From NCBI GenBank assembly GCA_021731145.1, contig JAKFXX010000001.1, positions 26,062-90,061 of the forward strand: a stretch of 64,000 nt of DNA, written 5' to 3'. Made by a program: the position numbers and the translations under genes. The DNA is from Gammaproteobacteria bacterium (GTDB lineage: Bacteria; Pseudomonadota; Gammaproteobacteria; Ga0077554; Ga007554). The notes beneath the pieces are model-generated. The model was not told the DNA's origin and searched no databases. It worked only from the letters and a program-made list of their open reading frames with translations. Below, piece after piece: positions 9,378 to 19,900 of the stretch (the first letter of the stretch is position 1; every line of letters starts with the position of its first letter).

Positions 9378-9476
9378 GGTCTCGGCAACCGCTCCATGCG
9401 TTGCCCTGCCTCCTGCGCATCCTGCGACGTGCATGGAAGCACGAGTGTCGCGGGAGGCAGGGAGGCCGTGAGGACC
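9378..9476. other. Long imperfect hairpin element upstream of crcB
   Basis: A nested inverted structure occupies the 218-bp gap before crcB. The outer arms pair GGTC with GACC. The main stem is a perfect 10 bp, CCCTGCCTCC (9404-9413) with GGAGGCAGGG (9453-9462). The inner arms are GCGAC/GTCGC and GTGC/GCAC around an ATGGAA loop. It could be a palindromic mobile repeat, a structured leader or a small RNA. It matches neither the fluoride riboswitch nor the SRP RNA core. Confidence 0.5.
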
Positions 9477-9554
9477 ACCTGTGGCACTCGCAGAACCCTT
9501 CGCTTAAGCAAACTGTACTGGGCCTAACCCCAATCATTTATACCGTATAAAAAA

Positions 9555-9925
9555 TTGAACCAGATTTTCCTGATCGCCGCAGGTGGTGCCGTGGGCTCCG
9601 TGCTGCGTTTTTTGATGTCCACCGGAGTGCATGGCATTCTTGGGCGCGCCTTTCCGTATGGCACGCTGGCGGTCAACGTGCTGGGGTCTTTCATCATGGG
9701 GCTGCTTTATGTCCTGTTGATTGATAGATTCAACATGAGCGGGGAATGGCGTGCGGCATTGCTGGTGGGATTGCTCGGCGGTTTCACCACCTTCTCCAGC
9801 TTTTCCATCGAAACGCTTAATCTGTTTGAAACGGGTGAAATAGTAAAGGCGCTGCTGAACATCCTGTTAAGTGTCGGCGTGTGCATCATCGCCACATGGC
9901 TGGGCGTGATTATCGGGAGGCAAGT

Positions 9926-9929
<4 letters not shown>
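9555..9929 (+). CDS. crcB: Fluoride ion channel/exporter CrcB (Fluc)
   Basis: CrcB forms a dual-topology dimer in the inner membrane and releases cytoplasmic fluoride. The 124 residues contain four membrane helices and the family motifs GGAVGSVLRF (10-19), NVLGSFIMGL (41-50) and GLLGGFTTFSSFS (72-84), including the Asn and the Phe/Ser/Thr track used for fluoride permeation. The start is a TTG; no ATG in frame would leave the first helix intact. The stop overlaps the start of the DUF190 gene by 4 bp (ATGA). Confidence 0.93.
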
Positions 9930-11511
<1,582 letters not shown>

Positions 11512-11524
11512 GAGGTGCCTTAGC

Positions 11525-12925
11525 GTGGATTTTCTGCCGGTATTTCTCAATATAAAAAACCAGCCGTGCCTGGTAGTAGGCGGCGGCGAAATAGCCGCGC
11601 GCAAGGTTGGCCTGCTGCTGCGCGCCGGAGCGCGGGTAGCCGTGGTCTCGCCGCTGTTGAATGATGCGCTGACTGAGTTACGCGCCGCAGGAAAGATCCA
11701 GCACCGTGCCGCCCATTTTCAAGAATCTGATTTGGCCGGCACAGCGCTGGCCATTGCGGCAACGGATGACATTGCTGTCAACCAACTGATTTCCGAATCA
11801 GCCAAACAGCGCAGCATTCCCGTCAATGTGGTCGATCAGCCGGAACTGTGCAGCTTCATCCTCCCCTCCATCATCGACCGCTCGCCAGTCATCGCGGCAA
11901 TCTCCACCGGCGGCACGTCCCCGGTGCTGGCGCGTCTGTTGCGCGCACGGCTGGAGACGCTGATACCCGCATCGTATGGGCGACTGGCCGAACTGGCGGC
12001 ACGTTTCCGTGATCCGGTAAAGCAGCGCTTTGAAAACACCACGCAACGCCGCCGTTTTTGGGAAAAGATACTTCAAGGCCCGGTTGCCGAGATGGTATAC
12101 AACGGCCGTGACGATGAGGCAGATATCGCCATCCAAGCTGCGGTGGAAGGTGCGTCAAGCACGGACGCCCTGGAACGCGGTGAAGTCTATCTGGTCGGCG
12201 CCGGCCCCGGCGATCCCGACCTGCTTACCTTCCGCGCCCTGCGCCTGATGCAGCAGGCCGATGTTGTACTCTACGACCGACTGGTGACACCGGAAATATT
12301 AGACCTGGTACGTCGCGAAGCCGAACGTATCTACGTCGGAAAAAAACGTGCTTACCACACGCTGCGACAAGAAGAAATCAATCAGGAATTAGTCCGCCTT
12401 GCCAGGCAAGGCAAGCGCGTGCTGCGCCTGAAAGGCGGCGACCCCTTCATCTTCGGGCGCGGTGGTGAAGAGATCGAAACACTCGCCGAAGAAGGCATTC
12501 AGTTTCAGATCGTCCCTGGCATTACCGCCGCTTCCGGCTGCGCCAGCTACGCCGGCATCCCCCTCACCCACCGCGATTACGCGCAATCCGTGGTGTTCGT
12601 CACCGGACACCTCAAGGATGGTTCGATGGACCTCAACTGGGTGAATCTGGCTCAACCTCAACAGACTGTAGTGATCTACATGGGACTGGCGGGGCTGGAT
12701 ATTTTGTGCAGGGAGTTGATCAATCACGGCATGCCCACAGACAGACCCATCGCCCTGATACAACAAGGCACCACCCCTCACCAGCGTGTCATCATCGGCA
12801 CATTGGAAACCCTGCCGGGCATAGTCGCCACAACTGAAGTGCATGCGCCCACCTTACTGATCGTGGGCGAGGTTGTAAGGTTGCGGGATAAATTGGCATG
12901 GTTTGAAACTGGGAACGGCCATTAA
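11525..12925 (+). CDS. cysG: Siroheme synthase (multifunctional CysG)
   Basis: CysG makes siroheme, the prosthetic group of sulfite and nitrite reductases, from uroporphyrinogen III in three steps. The N-terminal half (1-210) is the precorrin-2 dehydrogenase/ferrochelatase with a nucleotide-binding loop [12 protein letters not shown]. The C-terminal half (218 onward) is the SAM-dependent uroporphyrinogen methyltransferase with [25 protein letters not shown] and a further SAM-binding segment near GITAASG. The GTG at 11525 gives the family N-terminus [13 protein letters not shown]; a TTG 21 bp upstream would add residues not found in the family. The length of 466 matches E. coli CysG (457). It faces hemN tail to tail; both enzymes belong to tetrapyrrole metabolism. 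Confidence 0.97.
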   Translation: MDFLPVFLNIKNQPCLVVGGGEIAARKVGLLLRAGARVAVVSPLLNDALTELRAAGKIQHRAAHFQESDLAGTALAIAATDDIAVNQLISESAKQRSIPVNVVDQPELCSFILPSIIDRSPVIAAISTGGTSPVLARLLRARLETLIPASYGRLAELAARFRDPVKQRFENTTQRRRFWEKILQGPVAEMVYNGRDDEADIAIQAAVEGASSTDALERGEVYLVGAGPGDPDLLTFRALRLMQQADVVLYDRLVTPEILDLVRREAERIYVGKKRAYHTLRQEEINQELVRLARQGKRVLRLKGGDPFIFGRGGEEIETLAEEGIQFQIVPGITAASGCASYAGIPLTHRDYAQSVVFVTGHLKDGSMDLNWVNLAQPQQTVVIYMGLAGLDILCRELINHGMPTDRPIALIQQGTTPHQRVIIGTLETLPGIVATTEVHAPTLLIVGEVVRLRDKLAWFETGNGH

Positions 12926-12952
12926 CCTCGTGTCTTTCCATGGTGATTTTCT

Positions 12953-14341
12953 TCAGATCACCTTGGAATACCGCTGCCCAGCCTTTTCGCGCAGGTAGGC
13001 ATCGAACACCATGCAGATATTGCGTATCAATAATCTACCGGCGGGCAACACATGAACATGGTGCTCATCGATCTGCAATAGTCCATCGTTCTGCATGGAC
13101 AGAAGATCCTCCTGCTCGCTATTAAAATAGGCGTGGTAATTAATCCCGAATTGGCGTTCAATTGAAGGGATGTCCAGTTCAAAATGACAGATGAGCTGGG
13201 TAATGATCTCACGCCGCAACACATCATCGTCACTCAGATCAATGCCACGGAACACCGGTAATTGACCGGCGTCGAGGCGCTGATAATAGTCATCGATGCC
13301 GCGCACATTCTGGCTGTAGGTATTGCCCACCTTGCCGATGGCAGTGGTGCCCATAGCGACGAGGTCGCAGTCGGCATGGGTGGAATAGCCCTGGAAGTTG
13401 CGGTACAGGGTGCGGCTGCGTTGCGCGATGGCAAGCTCGTCATCGGGCTTGGCAAAGTGGTCCATGCCGATATACACGTAACCGGCCTGGGCAAGACGTT
13501 CAATGGTCATGCTCAGAATGTCGAGCTTTTCGGCGGGCGACGGCAGATCGGCCTCATTGATGCGGCGCTGGGGTTTGAACAGCTCGGGCAGGTGCGCATA
13601 GTTGAATACCGACAGGCGATCCGGGTTGACAGCGATAATCTTGTCGAGGGTGCGCGCAAAACTCGTCACACCCTGAAACGGCAGTCCATAAATCAGGTCG
13701 ATACTCACCGACTTGAAGCCGACACGGCGGGCCTCTGCGAGCACGGCCATGGTCTCCTCCTCGCTCTGAATACGATTGACCGCCTTTTGCACCTGCGGAT
13801 CGAAATCCTGCACCCCCATGCTCATCCGGTTGAAACCAATCTCGCGCAGCAGTGCGATGGTCTCCGCGCCGACCTCGCGCGGGTCGATCTCGATCGAATA
13901 TTCGCCGCTGTCATCATTGCGCAGCGTAAAATATTCGCCGGTCACACGCATCAGCTCGCGCATTTCGTCATGGCTGATGAACGTCGGCGTGCCGCCGCCC
14001 CAGTGCAACTGGTCCACGGTGCGTGAACGGTCAAACAGCGCCCCCTGCATTTCAATTTCCTTGAACAGCCGCGCCAGATAGGGCGCGGCGCGGGAACGGT
14101 CCTTGGTGACCACCTTGTTACAGCCGCAATAAAAACAAACGGTGTCACAGAACGGGATGTGGAAATACAGCGACAGCGGCGAAGCCACGCTATTGGTTGA
14201 AAGGGCAGCGGCGCGATAGTCCGCGTCAGTGAAACCTTCATGGAACTGCACAGCAGTCGGATATGAAGTATAACGTGGTCCGGATGTGTCGTAGCGGCGA
14301 ATCAGGGCGGGGTCGAACACCAGTGTTTGATCCATGATCAT
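12953..14341 (-). CDS. hemN: Oxygen-independent coproporphyrinogen III oxidase
   Basis: HemN is the radical-SAM enzyme that converts coproporphyrinogen III to protoporphyrinogen IX without oxygen. The 462 residues match E. coli HemN (457). The iron-sulfur cluster motif CDTVCFYCGCNKV (CxxxCxxC plus the extra Cys typical of HemN) is near residue 64. A GGGTPT motif follows, and the C-terminal HemN_C domain ends with the usual Tyr-rich dimer segment. The gene converges with cysG, leaving 27 bp between the stops. It is a second hint, with the FNR box at 19375, that the organism can live with little or no oxygen. I saw no upstream FNR box outside the coding region. Confidence 0.96.
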   Translation of the reverse strand: MIMDQTLVFDPALIRRYDTSGPRYTSYPTAVQFHEGFTDADYRAAALSTNSVASPLSLYFHIPFCDTVCFYCGCNKVVTKDRSRAAPYLARLFKEIEMQGALFDRSRTVDQLHWGGGTPTFISHDEMRELMRVTGEYFTLRNDDSGEYSIEIDPREVGAETIALLREIGFNRMSMGVQDFDPQVQKAVNRIQSEEETMAVLAEARRVGFKSVSIDLIYGLPFQGVTSFARTLDKIIAVNPDRLSVFNYAHLPELFKPQRRINEADLPSPAEKLDILSMTIERLAQAGYVYIGMDHFAKPDDELAIAQRSRTLYRNFQGYSTHADCDLVAMGTTAIGKVGNTYSQNVRGIDDYYQRLDAGQLPVFRGIDLSDDDVLRREIITQLICHFELDIPSIERQFGINYHAYFNSEQEDLLSMQNDGLLQIDEHHVHVLPAGRLLIRNICMVFDAYLREKAGQRYSKVI

Positions 14342-14444
14342 TCCTGTTTTTTATGTCAGTCAGCTGAGGATGAAACTTTTTCGCCCATTCTACCACTAAT
14401 ACAGTGGATTTACCTTCGCCCGGCAGTGGTAAGATTGCACACCT

Positions 14445-14993
14445 ATGGCCAAAAAATCCAGGATCAGCAAGGAAGACAGTGAGTTATTCCGCAGCACCGT
14501 GGGATCCGTCAGGCCGCTACAGCACGACAAGATCGAGCTGCAGCCGCCGCGCGTCAAGCCTATCCCCAGACAGATCTGGCGGGATGAACAACAGGTGCTG
14601 CGTGACATGCTGTCCGACGACATCGATACCGCCGAACTGGAAACCGGCGAGGAAATGCTGTTTACCCGCCCCGGCCTGCAACACAACCTGCTGCGCAAGC
14701 TGCGCCGTGGCCAGTTCAGTGTCGGCAGTCAGCTCGACCTGCATGGCCTGACCGTGCCTGAAGCACGGCAGGCGCTTGCGGATTTTTTACGCGCTTGCCA
14801 GATGCGGCAGATGCACTGCGTGCGCATCATCCACGGCAAAGGACATGGCTCCCCGCATAAACTGCCGGTGTTGAAAAATAAAGTGAATAGCTGGCTTCAG
14901 CAGCGCGATGAGGTTTTGGCCTTTTGCTCGGCGCGCGCCGTTGATGGCGGCACCGGTGCGGTTTATGTGCTGCTCAAACGAAGGCCTTCTTGA
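14445..14993 (+). CDS. Smr-domain protein (SmrA/SmrB type)
   Basis: The 182-residue protein has a basic, poorly ordered N-terminus and a C-terminal Smr domain from about residue 95, with LDLHGLTVPEAR and HGKGHGSP. The LDLHG and HGKG motifs are the conserved catalytic or nucleic-acid-binding features of Smr endonucleases. It contains no MutS part. In gammaproteobacteria such proteins include SmrB, which cleaves mRNA at collided ribosomes. The sequence plan fits that group, but assignment between SmrA and SmrB is not safe from the sequence alone. Confidence 0.88.
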   Translation: MAKKSRISKEDSELFRSTVGSVRPLQHDKIELQPPRVKPIPRQIWRDEQQVLRDMLSDDIDTAELETGEEMLFTRPGLQHNLLRKLRRGQFSVGSQLDLHGLTVPEARQALADFLRACQMRQMHCVRIIHGKGHGSPHKLPVLKNKVNSWLQQRDEVLAFCSARAVDGGTGAVYVLLKRRPS

Positions 14994-15044
14994 AAAACTG
15001 TCTATGACGGGATTGAGCAGCGACAGCTAGACAGAGCCGGTAGT

Positions 15045-15099
15045 GAAGCCGCCAGCGAGCAGCTTCAGCGGCTTCTTGTACGGACAAAGACGTTGTCCG
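15045..15099. other. Two consecutive hairpins between smr and the hydrolase gene
   Basis: Hairpin one pairs GAAGCCGC (15045-15052) with GCGGCTTC (15068-15075). Hairpin two pairs CGGACAA (15081-15087) with TTGTCCG (15093-15099). Neither is followed by a clear T-run. They may be a weak terminator for smr or part of the hydrolase leader. Confidence 0.4.
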
Positions 15100-15150
15100 G
15101 GACGGCTCCCGGCTTGGCGATCCGCCAGGGGACAATGTGGGAGAGCAACC

Positions 15151-16341
15151 TTGGATACACCTGCCTCATCGCGCCGTTTGCTAAAAAAACAGTTCGCGCT
15201 GTGGGCAATGCTTGCCGCTCTATTCCTGCTCACCCTCGTTTCCTGGCCGCAGCTCAACCGCGCTTACGAATCGCTGCTGGTGCTCGCCGACATCAACACC
15301 GCCGCCGCACCGAGCCGATTGAAGGCGGTCACCCCGCAGCCCAAGCGCGCAGCGGTAAACTACACTGTCTTGGGGCGCTCTCATCGCGGCGATCTCTACC
15401 TGCCTGGCGAGGGACCCCCTGAAGCAGGAATCGTGCTGGTGCCCGGTATCGTGCCCGAGGGCAAGGATGACCCGCGCCTGGTCGCGCTGGCCCACACCCT
15501 GGCTCGCGCCCGCTTCGCGGTATTGGTGCCGGACATGCCGGGGTTCAGGGCGATGCGTGTGCGTCCCTCGGACGCCCGCGCGGTGGCCGATGCCTTTGTT
15601 TTTCTCGTGAGCCGGACTGATCTCGCCCCGCAAGGGCGGGCGGGGATGGTCGCCTTTAGTTATGCGGTGGGACTGACGGTGTTGGCCGCTCTGGAGGATG
15701 ATGTGCGCGACAAGGCGCGCTTTGTCGTCGGCGTGGGCGGCTATTATGATTTGATGCGCGTCATCACTTTCTTCACCACCGGCTATTTCCAGGAAAACGG
15801 CCAATGGCGCCACATGCAACCCAGCCCCTATGGCAAATGGGTGTTTGTCGACAGCAGCAAGGAGTATCTGCGCAATCCGCAGGACAGGGCCATTCTGGAC
15901 GCCATGGTGAGGATCAGGCTGCGCGACAACCGCGCGGACATTTCATACTTGGCCCGCGAACTGAATCCAGAGGGGTACGCCGTGTATGATCTGCTGACCA
16001 ATACCGACCCGGCGCGCACGCCTGCATTGATTCAATCTCTTCCCTCGGAGATACGGGCAGACATGACGAGACTGACACTGTCCAACAAAAACCTCAAGCA
16101 CCTCAAAACGCGCCTGATGCTTATCGCCGACCGCAACGACAACATCATCCCTTACACCGAAAGCATCGCCCTGTCTCAGGCCGTTTCCGAAGGACAGGCC
16201 AACCTTGCCCTGGTAGGCAGCCTGATGCACGTCGAACCCAAGGGCTGGCGCTATTTTTCCTGGGAATTTCTGAGCCGGGATCTGCCTGACTTCTGGCGGA
16301 TGTACAAAGTGATTTATGAGTTGATGGAGGAGCGAGGATAG
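15151..16341 (+). CDS. Membrane-anchored alpha/beta-hydrolase-fold protein
   Basis: The protein has an N-terminal membrane helix (LWAMLAALFLLTLVSW, near residues 14-30) followed by an alpha/beta-hydrolase fold. The oxyanion region reads GIVLVPGIVPEG, the nucleophile turn AFSYA lacks the flanking glycines of the usual GxSxG, and the acid and histidine are likely the Asp in DRNDNIIPY and the His in SLMHVEPKG. TTG at 15151 is preferred as start because GTGGGAG lies 8 bp upstream and gives a normal signal-anchor; an upstream start at 15043 would add 36 unrelated-looking residues. The substrate is unknown. The next gene (nicotinamidase) is 77 bp downstream on the same strand. Confidence 0.78.
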   Translation: MDTPASSRRLLKKQFALWAMLAALFLLTLVSWPQLNRAYESLLVLADINTAAAPSRLKAVTPQPKRAAVNYTVLGRSHRGDLYLPGEGPPEAGIVLVPGIVPEGKDDPRLVALAHTLARARFAVLVPDMPGFRAMRVRPSDARAVADAFVFLVSRTDLAPQGRAGMVAFSYAVGLTVLAALEDDVRDKARFVVGVGGYYDLMRVITFFTTGYFQENGQWRHMQPSPYGKWVFVDSSKEYLRNPQDRAILDAMVRIRLRDNRADISYLARELNPEGYAVYDLLTNTDPARTPALIQSLPSEIRADMTRLTLSNKNLKHLKTRLMLIADRNDNIIPYTESIALSQAVSEGQANLALVGSLMHVEPKGWRYFSWEFLSRDLPDFWRMYKVIYELMEERG

Positions 16342-16418
16342 GCTTTAATGAAGGCACGACAGGCTGCCAGGACTGCGGGTGTTGTGGAAGACTGATGCTG
16401 TGGAGCGAGGACTATAAA

Positions 16419-17045
16419 ATGAATATTCATAATCAAACAACGTTCGGCAATCTCTCACCCTCCCAGCGGATCCATTTACAGGCAGGCGATGCGCTGCTGA
16501 TCGTCGACGTGCAAAATGACTTTCTGCCTGGCGGCAGTCTCGCGGTACCCTGCGGTGACCAGGTGGTACCGGTGTTGAACCACTATATCTCGCTCTTTCA
16601 GGACAGGGCGTTGCCGGTCTACGCCACACGCGACTGGCACCCGCTCGATCACTGCTCCTTTCACGCCCAGGGTGGTCCATGGCCACCACATTGCATTGAG
16701 GGCTCGGCAGGCGCGCAGTTCACGCCCTGCCTGCAACTTCCCCCATCGGCGACCGTGATCTCCAAGGCAACCAGCGCCGACAAGGATGCCTATTCTGGAT
16801 TCGAGGGCACGCACCTGGATGACAGCCTACGCAACGCAAAAGTCCAACGCCTGTTCATCGGCGGGCTTGCAACGGATTACTGCGTGCTCAACACCGTTAA
16901 GGACGCGCTCCAGCATGGCTATCAGGTATTCTTGCTGGAAGATGCAATCCGTGCGGTCAATGTTAATCGCAATGACGGGGTGAAGGCGGAATGGGCCATG
17001 ACGCATCAGGGTGCGATACCTGTGGAGTGGAAAATGTTGTCATGA
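16419..17045 (+). CDS. pncA: Nicotinamidase (isochorismatase fold)
   Basis: The enzyme deamidates nicotinamide to nicotinate in the NAD salvage (PncA-PncB) pathway. The 208-residue isochorismatase-fold protein shows the catalytic triad: Asp30 in DVQNDFLPGG, Lys in ISKATSADKDAYSGF, and Cys in ATDYCV. The metal-binding segment is TRDWHPLDHCSF. ATG at 16419 is chosen because GCGAGG lies 8 bp before it. The stop overlaps the start of the nicotinate phosphoribosyltransferase gene (ATGA), which uses the product, so the two steps are coupled at the translational level. Confidence 0.93.
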   Translation: MNIHNQTTFGNLSPSQRIHLQAGDALLIVDVQNDFLPGGSLAVPCGDQVVPVLNHYISLFQDRALPVYATRDWHPLDHCSFHAQGGPWPPHCIEGSAGAQFTPCLQLPPSATVISKATSADKDAYSGFEGTHLDDSLRNAKVQRLFIGGLATDYCVLNTVKDALQHGYQVFLLEDAIRAVNVNRNDGVKAEWAMTHQGAIPVEWKMLS

Positions 17046-18388
17046 TGAACCCCTCGTCCAGCATCCTGCTCACCGACCTCTATCAACTCACCATGTTGCA
17101 GGGCTATTTTGAGCAGGAGATGTTCGATACTGCGGTATTTGAGTTCTTTGTGCGCAAGTTGCCGCCGCAGCGCAATTTCCTGATGGCCGCAGGTCTGGAG
17201 CAGACCCTGGACTTTCTGGAGAATCTGCACTTCACGCCGGAGGAATTAGACTGGCTTTCGGCCAGCCGCCATTTCAGTAACGCATTCGTGGATTATCTGG
17301 CGGGACTACACTTTACCGGCGATGTCCACGCCATGCCGGAGGGCACTATATTCTTCCCCAATGAGCCAATCCTGCGCATCACCGCGCCATTGCCGCAGGC
17401 GCAACTGGTGGAGACGCGATTGATCAATCTCCTCCATTTTCAAACGCTGATCGCCTCCAAGGCCGCGCGTTCAGTGCTGGCGGCGCCGGGGAAACTGCTG
17501 ATCGATTTCGGACTGCGTCGCGCCCACGGCGCCGAAGCCGGCCTGCTCGCGGCGCGGGCAGGCTATATCGCCGGGCTCAATGGCACTTCCACAACCTTGG
17601 CCGGGCCGCTCTTCGATATCCCGGTATACGGCACCATGGCCCATTCTTTTGTACAAGCCCATGAGGACGAAGAAACCGCCTTCGAGCACTTCGCCCGCGC
17701 ACAACCGGACAATGTCGTGCTGCTGATCGACACCTATGACACCGAGATCGCCGCGCAAAAGGTGGTGGCTCTCGCACCGCGCCTGCGAGAACAAGGCATC
17801 GCCATCAAGGCGGTGCGTCTCGACAGCGGTGATCTTGCCGAACATGCGCGCCGTGTGCGGCATATTCTCGATGAGGGCGGACTGCGTGAGGTACACATTT
17901 TTGCCAGTGGCAACCTTGATGAATATGCCTTGCAGGCGTTCAACGCAGCACATGCGCCGATTGATGGTTTCGGCATCGGCACTCATCTGGATACCTCCGC
18001 AGACGCCCCCCACCTCGACTGCGCCTACAAGCTCCAGGAATACGCCGGACGCGCCCGGCGCAAGCGTTCCGAAGGCAAGGCAACATGGCCCGGCCGCAAG
18101 CAGGTGTACCGCATCTATGATGACAACGGACGATTTGCCGGGGACACCCTGACGTTGGAGGGCGATCCCTGCGCTGGAGAAACGCTGATCCAGCCCATCA
18201 TGTGTAACGGCCAGCGCCTCGCCCCGCGACCAAAGCTGAGTGAGACACGCCGGCACGCCAGTACGCAACTTGCCCGGCTACCTGAACCGCTACACGGCCT
18301 CACCTCGGCGCCTGGCTATACGGTGACGGTATCGCAGGCACTGCATGAACTTGCAACCGAGGTAGATAGACAGCACTTCACGCCATGA
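17042..18388 (+). CDS. pncB: Nicotinate phosphoribosyltransferase
   Basis: The enzyme converts nicotinate and PRPP to nicotinate mononucleotide, the second step of NAD salvage after PncA. Features of the family are the N-terminal LLTDLYQLTMLQGYF, the FGLRRAHGAEAG segment, and GTMAHSFVQAHEDE with the phospho-accepting histidine. The 448-residue length and motifs fit the archaeal/bacterial NAPRTase branch (TIGR01513 type) more closely than E. coli PncB. The double ATG at 17042 overlaps the pncA stop. The stop of this gene again overlaps the next start by ATGA. Confidence 0.92.
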   Translation: MMNPSSSILLTDLYQLTMLQGYFEQEMFDTAVFEFFVRKLPPQRNFLMAAGLEQTLDFLENLHFTPEELDWLSASRHFSNAFVDYLAGLHFTGDVHAMPEGTIFFPNEPILRITAPLPQAQLVETRLINLLHFQTLIASKAARSVLAAPGKLLIDFGLRRAHGAEAGLLAARAGYIAGLNGTSTTLAGPLFDIPVYGTMAHSFVQAHEDEETAFEHFARAQPDNVVLLIDTYDTEIAAQKVVALAPRLREQGIAIKAVRLDSGDLAEHARRVRHILDEGGLREVHIFASGNLDEYALQAFNAAHAPIDGFGIGTHLDTSADAPHLDCAYKLQEYAGRARRKRSEGKATWPGRKQVYRIYDDNGRFAGDTLTLEGDPCAGETLIQPIMCNGQRLAPRPKLSETRRHASTQLARLPEPLHGLTSAPGYTVTVSQALHELATEVDRQHFTP

Positions 18389-19332
18389 ACGGCTCCTACA
18401 CCGATATCCACGTCCACGCAGTGCCACGTGCGGGATGTACAGCGCACGGCCTGCGTGAAGGGGCGATATTCCGGCTGCTGCGGCAGGCGGGCGGATTAAC
18501 GCCGGCACAGGACGACCCCGCAACAGCCTATATGGCAGTATTGGAAAAGCGCCTGCGCGCCTCGCGCTTTGTGGGCCAGGCGGTATTGCTGGCTCTGGAC
18601 ACCGCCCATGACAACCATGGCCGTCTGGACACCCGCCACACTGGCTTTTCCGTGCCTAACGATGATGTCGTGGCATACTGTCGGCAGCAGCCGGACATAT
18701 TCCTGTTCGGCGCTTCAGTCCACCCCCATCGCCCGGATGCACTGGAAGAACTGGCACGCTGCAAGGCCTTGGGCGCGGTACTGATCAAGTGGCTCCCCAA
18801 CAGCCAGAATATAGATCCTTCCGACAGACGCCACATTCCGTTTTACCGCAAGCTTGTCGAATTGAGACTCCCACTGTTGAGCCACACCGGCATCGAGGTA
18901 GTGCTGTCCATTACCCGGCAATCGCTGGGAACGATCTCTCGCCTGCGCCTGCCGCTGGATGTGGGCGTGACTGTCATCGCCGCGCATGGCGGCTCCAGCG
19001 GGCTGGTCTGGAATCATCGCACCCAGCGCGAATACGTGGCGATGCTGCGCGCCTATCCACATTTTTACGGCGACACCGCCGGACTGGGGTTTCCCAATCG
19101 CATGGGCGCCCTCCTCTGGTGGCGCGACCGCCCCGACCTCTGGGACAGACTGCTGTTCGGCACCGATTATCCCGTACCGTTTTATGCACCGCTATGGCGC
19201 CCCTTTCTGACCAACGAGGCCTATGCGGCACTGGCGGAGGAACGCAATCCCTTCAACCGCATGATGTTGCTCTTGGAAGGACTGGGATTGAGCCTGAAGC
19301 CTGAGAGTTTTGTGCGCATGCTGGAAGGATAA
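18385..19332 (+). CDS. Amidohydrolase-family (TIM-barrel) metal-dependent hydrolase in the NAD-salvage operon
   Basis: The 315-residue protein has amidohydrolase_2 features: metal-binding DIHVHA near the N-terminus, a Lys in LIKWLPNS, HTG, AAHGG, and GTDYPVPFY near the C-terminus with the catalytic Asp. It lacks a signal peptide and should be cytoplasmic. It is translationally coupled to pncB, so a link to nicotinamide or pyridine-nucleotide turnover is a reasonable inference, but no family member with that substrate is recognised. Related proteins act on small carboxylates or cyclic amides. Confidence 0.8.
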   Translation: MNGSYTDIHVHAVPRAGCTAHGLREGAIFRLLRQAGGLTPAQDDPATAYMAVLEKRLRASRFVGQAVLLALDTAHDNHGRLDTRHTGFSVPNDDVVAYCRQQPDIFLFGASVHPHRPDALEELARCKALGAVLIKWLPNSQNIDPSDRRHIPFYRKLVELRLPLLSHTGIEVVLSITRQSLGTISRLRLPLDVGVTVIAAHGGSSGLVWNHRTQREYVAMLRAYPHFYGDTAGLGFPNRMGALLWWRDRPDLWDRLLFGTDYPVPFYAPLWRPFLTNEAYAALAEERNPFNRMMLLLEGLGLSLKPESFVRMLEG

Positions 19333-19374
19333 AAGTACCCTATGAATCTCCCCGCAACATTTTGTGCTGTGAAT

Positions 19375-19416
19375 TTGATATAGATCAAGACAAAGAATCG
19401 CAAATTCATCTATTCT
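19375..19416 (+). promoter_or_regulatory. FNR/ANR box with class II spacing, cytochrome c promoter
   Basis: TTGATATAGATCAA at 19375-19388 is a perfect FNR consensus (TTGAT-N4-ATCAA). A -10 candidate TATTCT lies at 19411-19416, so a start near 19423 would place the box at -41.5, the class II activator position. This predicts induction of the cytochrome gene when oxygen falls. Confidence 0.82.
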
Positions 19417-19470
19417 CTGTTAAAGCAGACTGCTGAATAAACTGAAACATGAACTGGAACGAGGTGAGGT

Positions 19471-19773
19471 ATGAAAACTGTATTGATCGTTGCTGCCGCC
19501 GCTGTTTTGTCGGTGGCAAACTATGCAAATGCCGCAGACGGAAAAGCCGTATACACATCCGCATGCGCCCTATGTCATGCCACTGGCGCGATGGGTGCGC
19601 CCAAAACCGGTGACAAAGCGCGCTGGGCCCCGCTCATCAAGACGGGCATGGATACCCTGTACAAAAACACTATCAATGGAAAAAATACCATGCCGCCCAA
19701 GGGAGGCAAGTCCGGCATTACTGATGCCGATGCGAAAGCAGCCGTGGATTACATGGTGAGCCAGTCGAAGTAA
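19471..19773 (+). CDS. Periplasmic cytochrome c (c5-like, class I)
   Basis: A 100-residue monohaem cytochrome. An N-terminal signal peptide (about residues 1-22, ending in ANA-A) precedes the haem-attachment motif CALCH. The distal Met ligand is in NTMPPKGG, and the C-terminal helix ends in AAVDYMVSQSK, as in c5-type cytochromes. The product should be a small periplasmic electron carrier. It is monocistronic in appearance: a convincing FNR-type box lies upstream and a palindromic repeat follows it. Confidence 0.92.
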   Translation: MKTVLIVAAAAVLSVANYANAADGKAVYTSACALCHATGAMGAPKTGDKARWAPLIKTGMDTLYKNTINGKNTMPPKGGKSGITDADAKAAVDYMVSQSK

Positions 19774-19812
19774 TCGGTCTGGAGTAATTCCATTTCAAAA
19801 CGCAAATAATTA

Positions 19813-19865
19813 TGTAGGGTGCGTCCCACGCACCAATGATTGTGGTGCGTGGGACGCACCCTACA
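19813..19865. repeat. Perfect 23-bp inverted repeat (7-bp loop)
   Basis: Arms TGTAGGGTGCGTCCCACG.. and its exact complement occupy 19813-19835 and 19843-19865. The core GTAGGGTGCGT occurs again at 37581-37605, so this is a dispersed palindromic element. It may also terminate the cytochrome transcript or separate it from glgP. Confidence 0.75.
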
Positions 19866-19900
19866 ATTCCACTGTTGATTTAGAAATGGAGTATGCCGCC

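Noticed and set aside
9360..9550. Fluoride riboswitch or SRP RNA before crcB
   Set aside because: Neither the crcB-motif core nor the SRP GGAAGGAAGCAGC region is present; only a hairpin is supported.
14320..14340. FNR-like TTGAT...ATCA near the hemN start
   Set aside because: The spacing is one base off the consensus and the site lies inside the hemN coding sequence.
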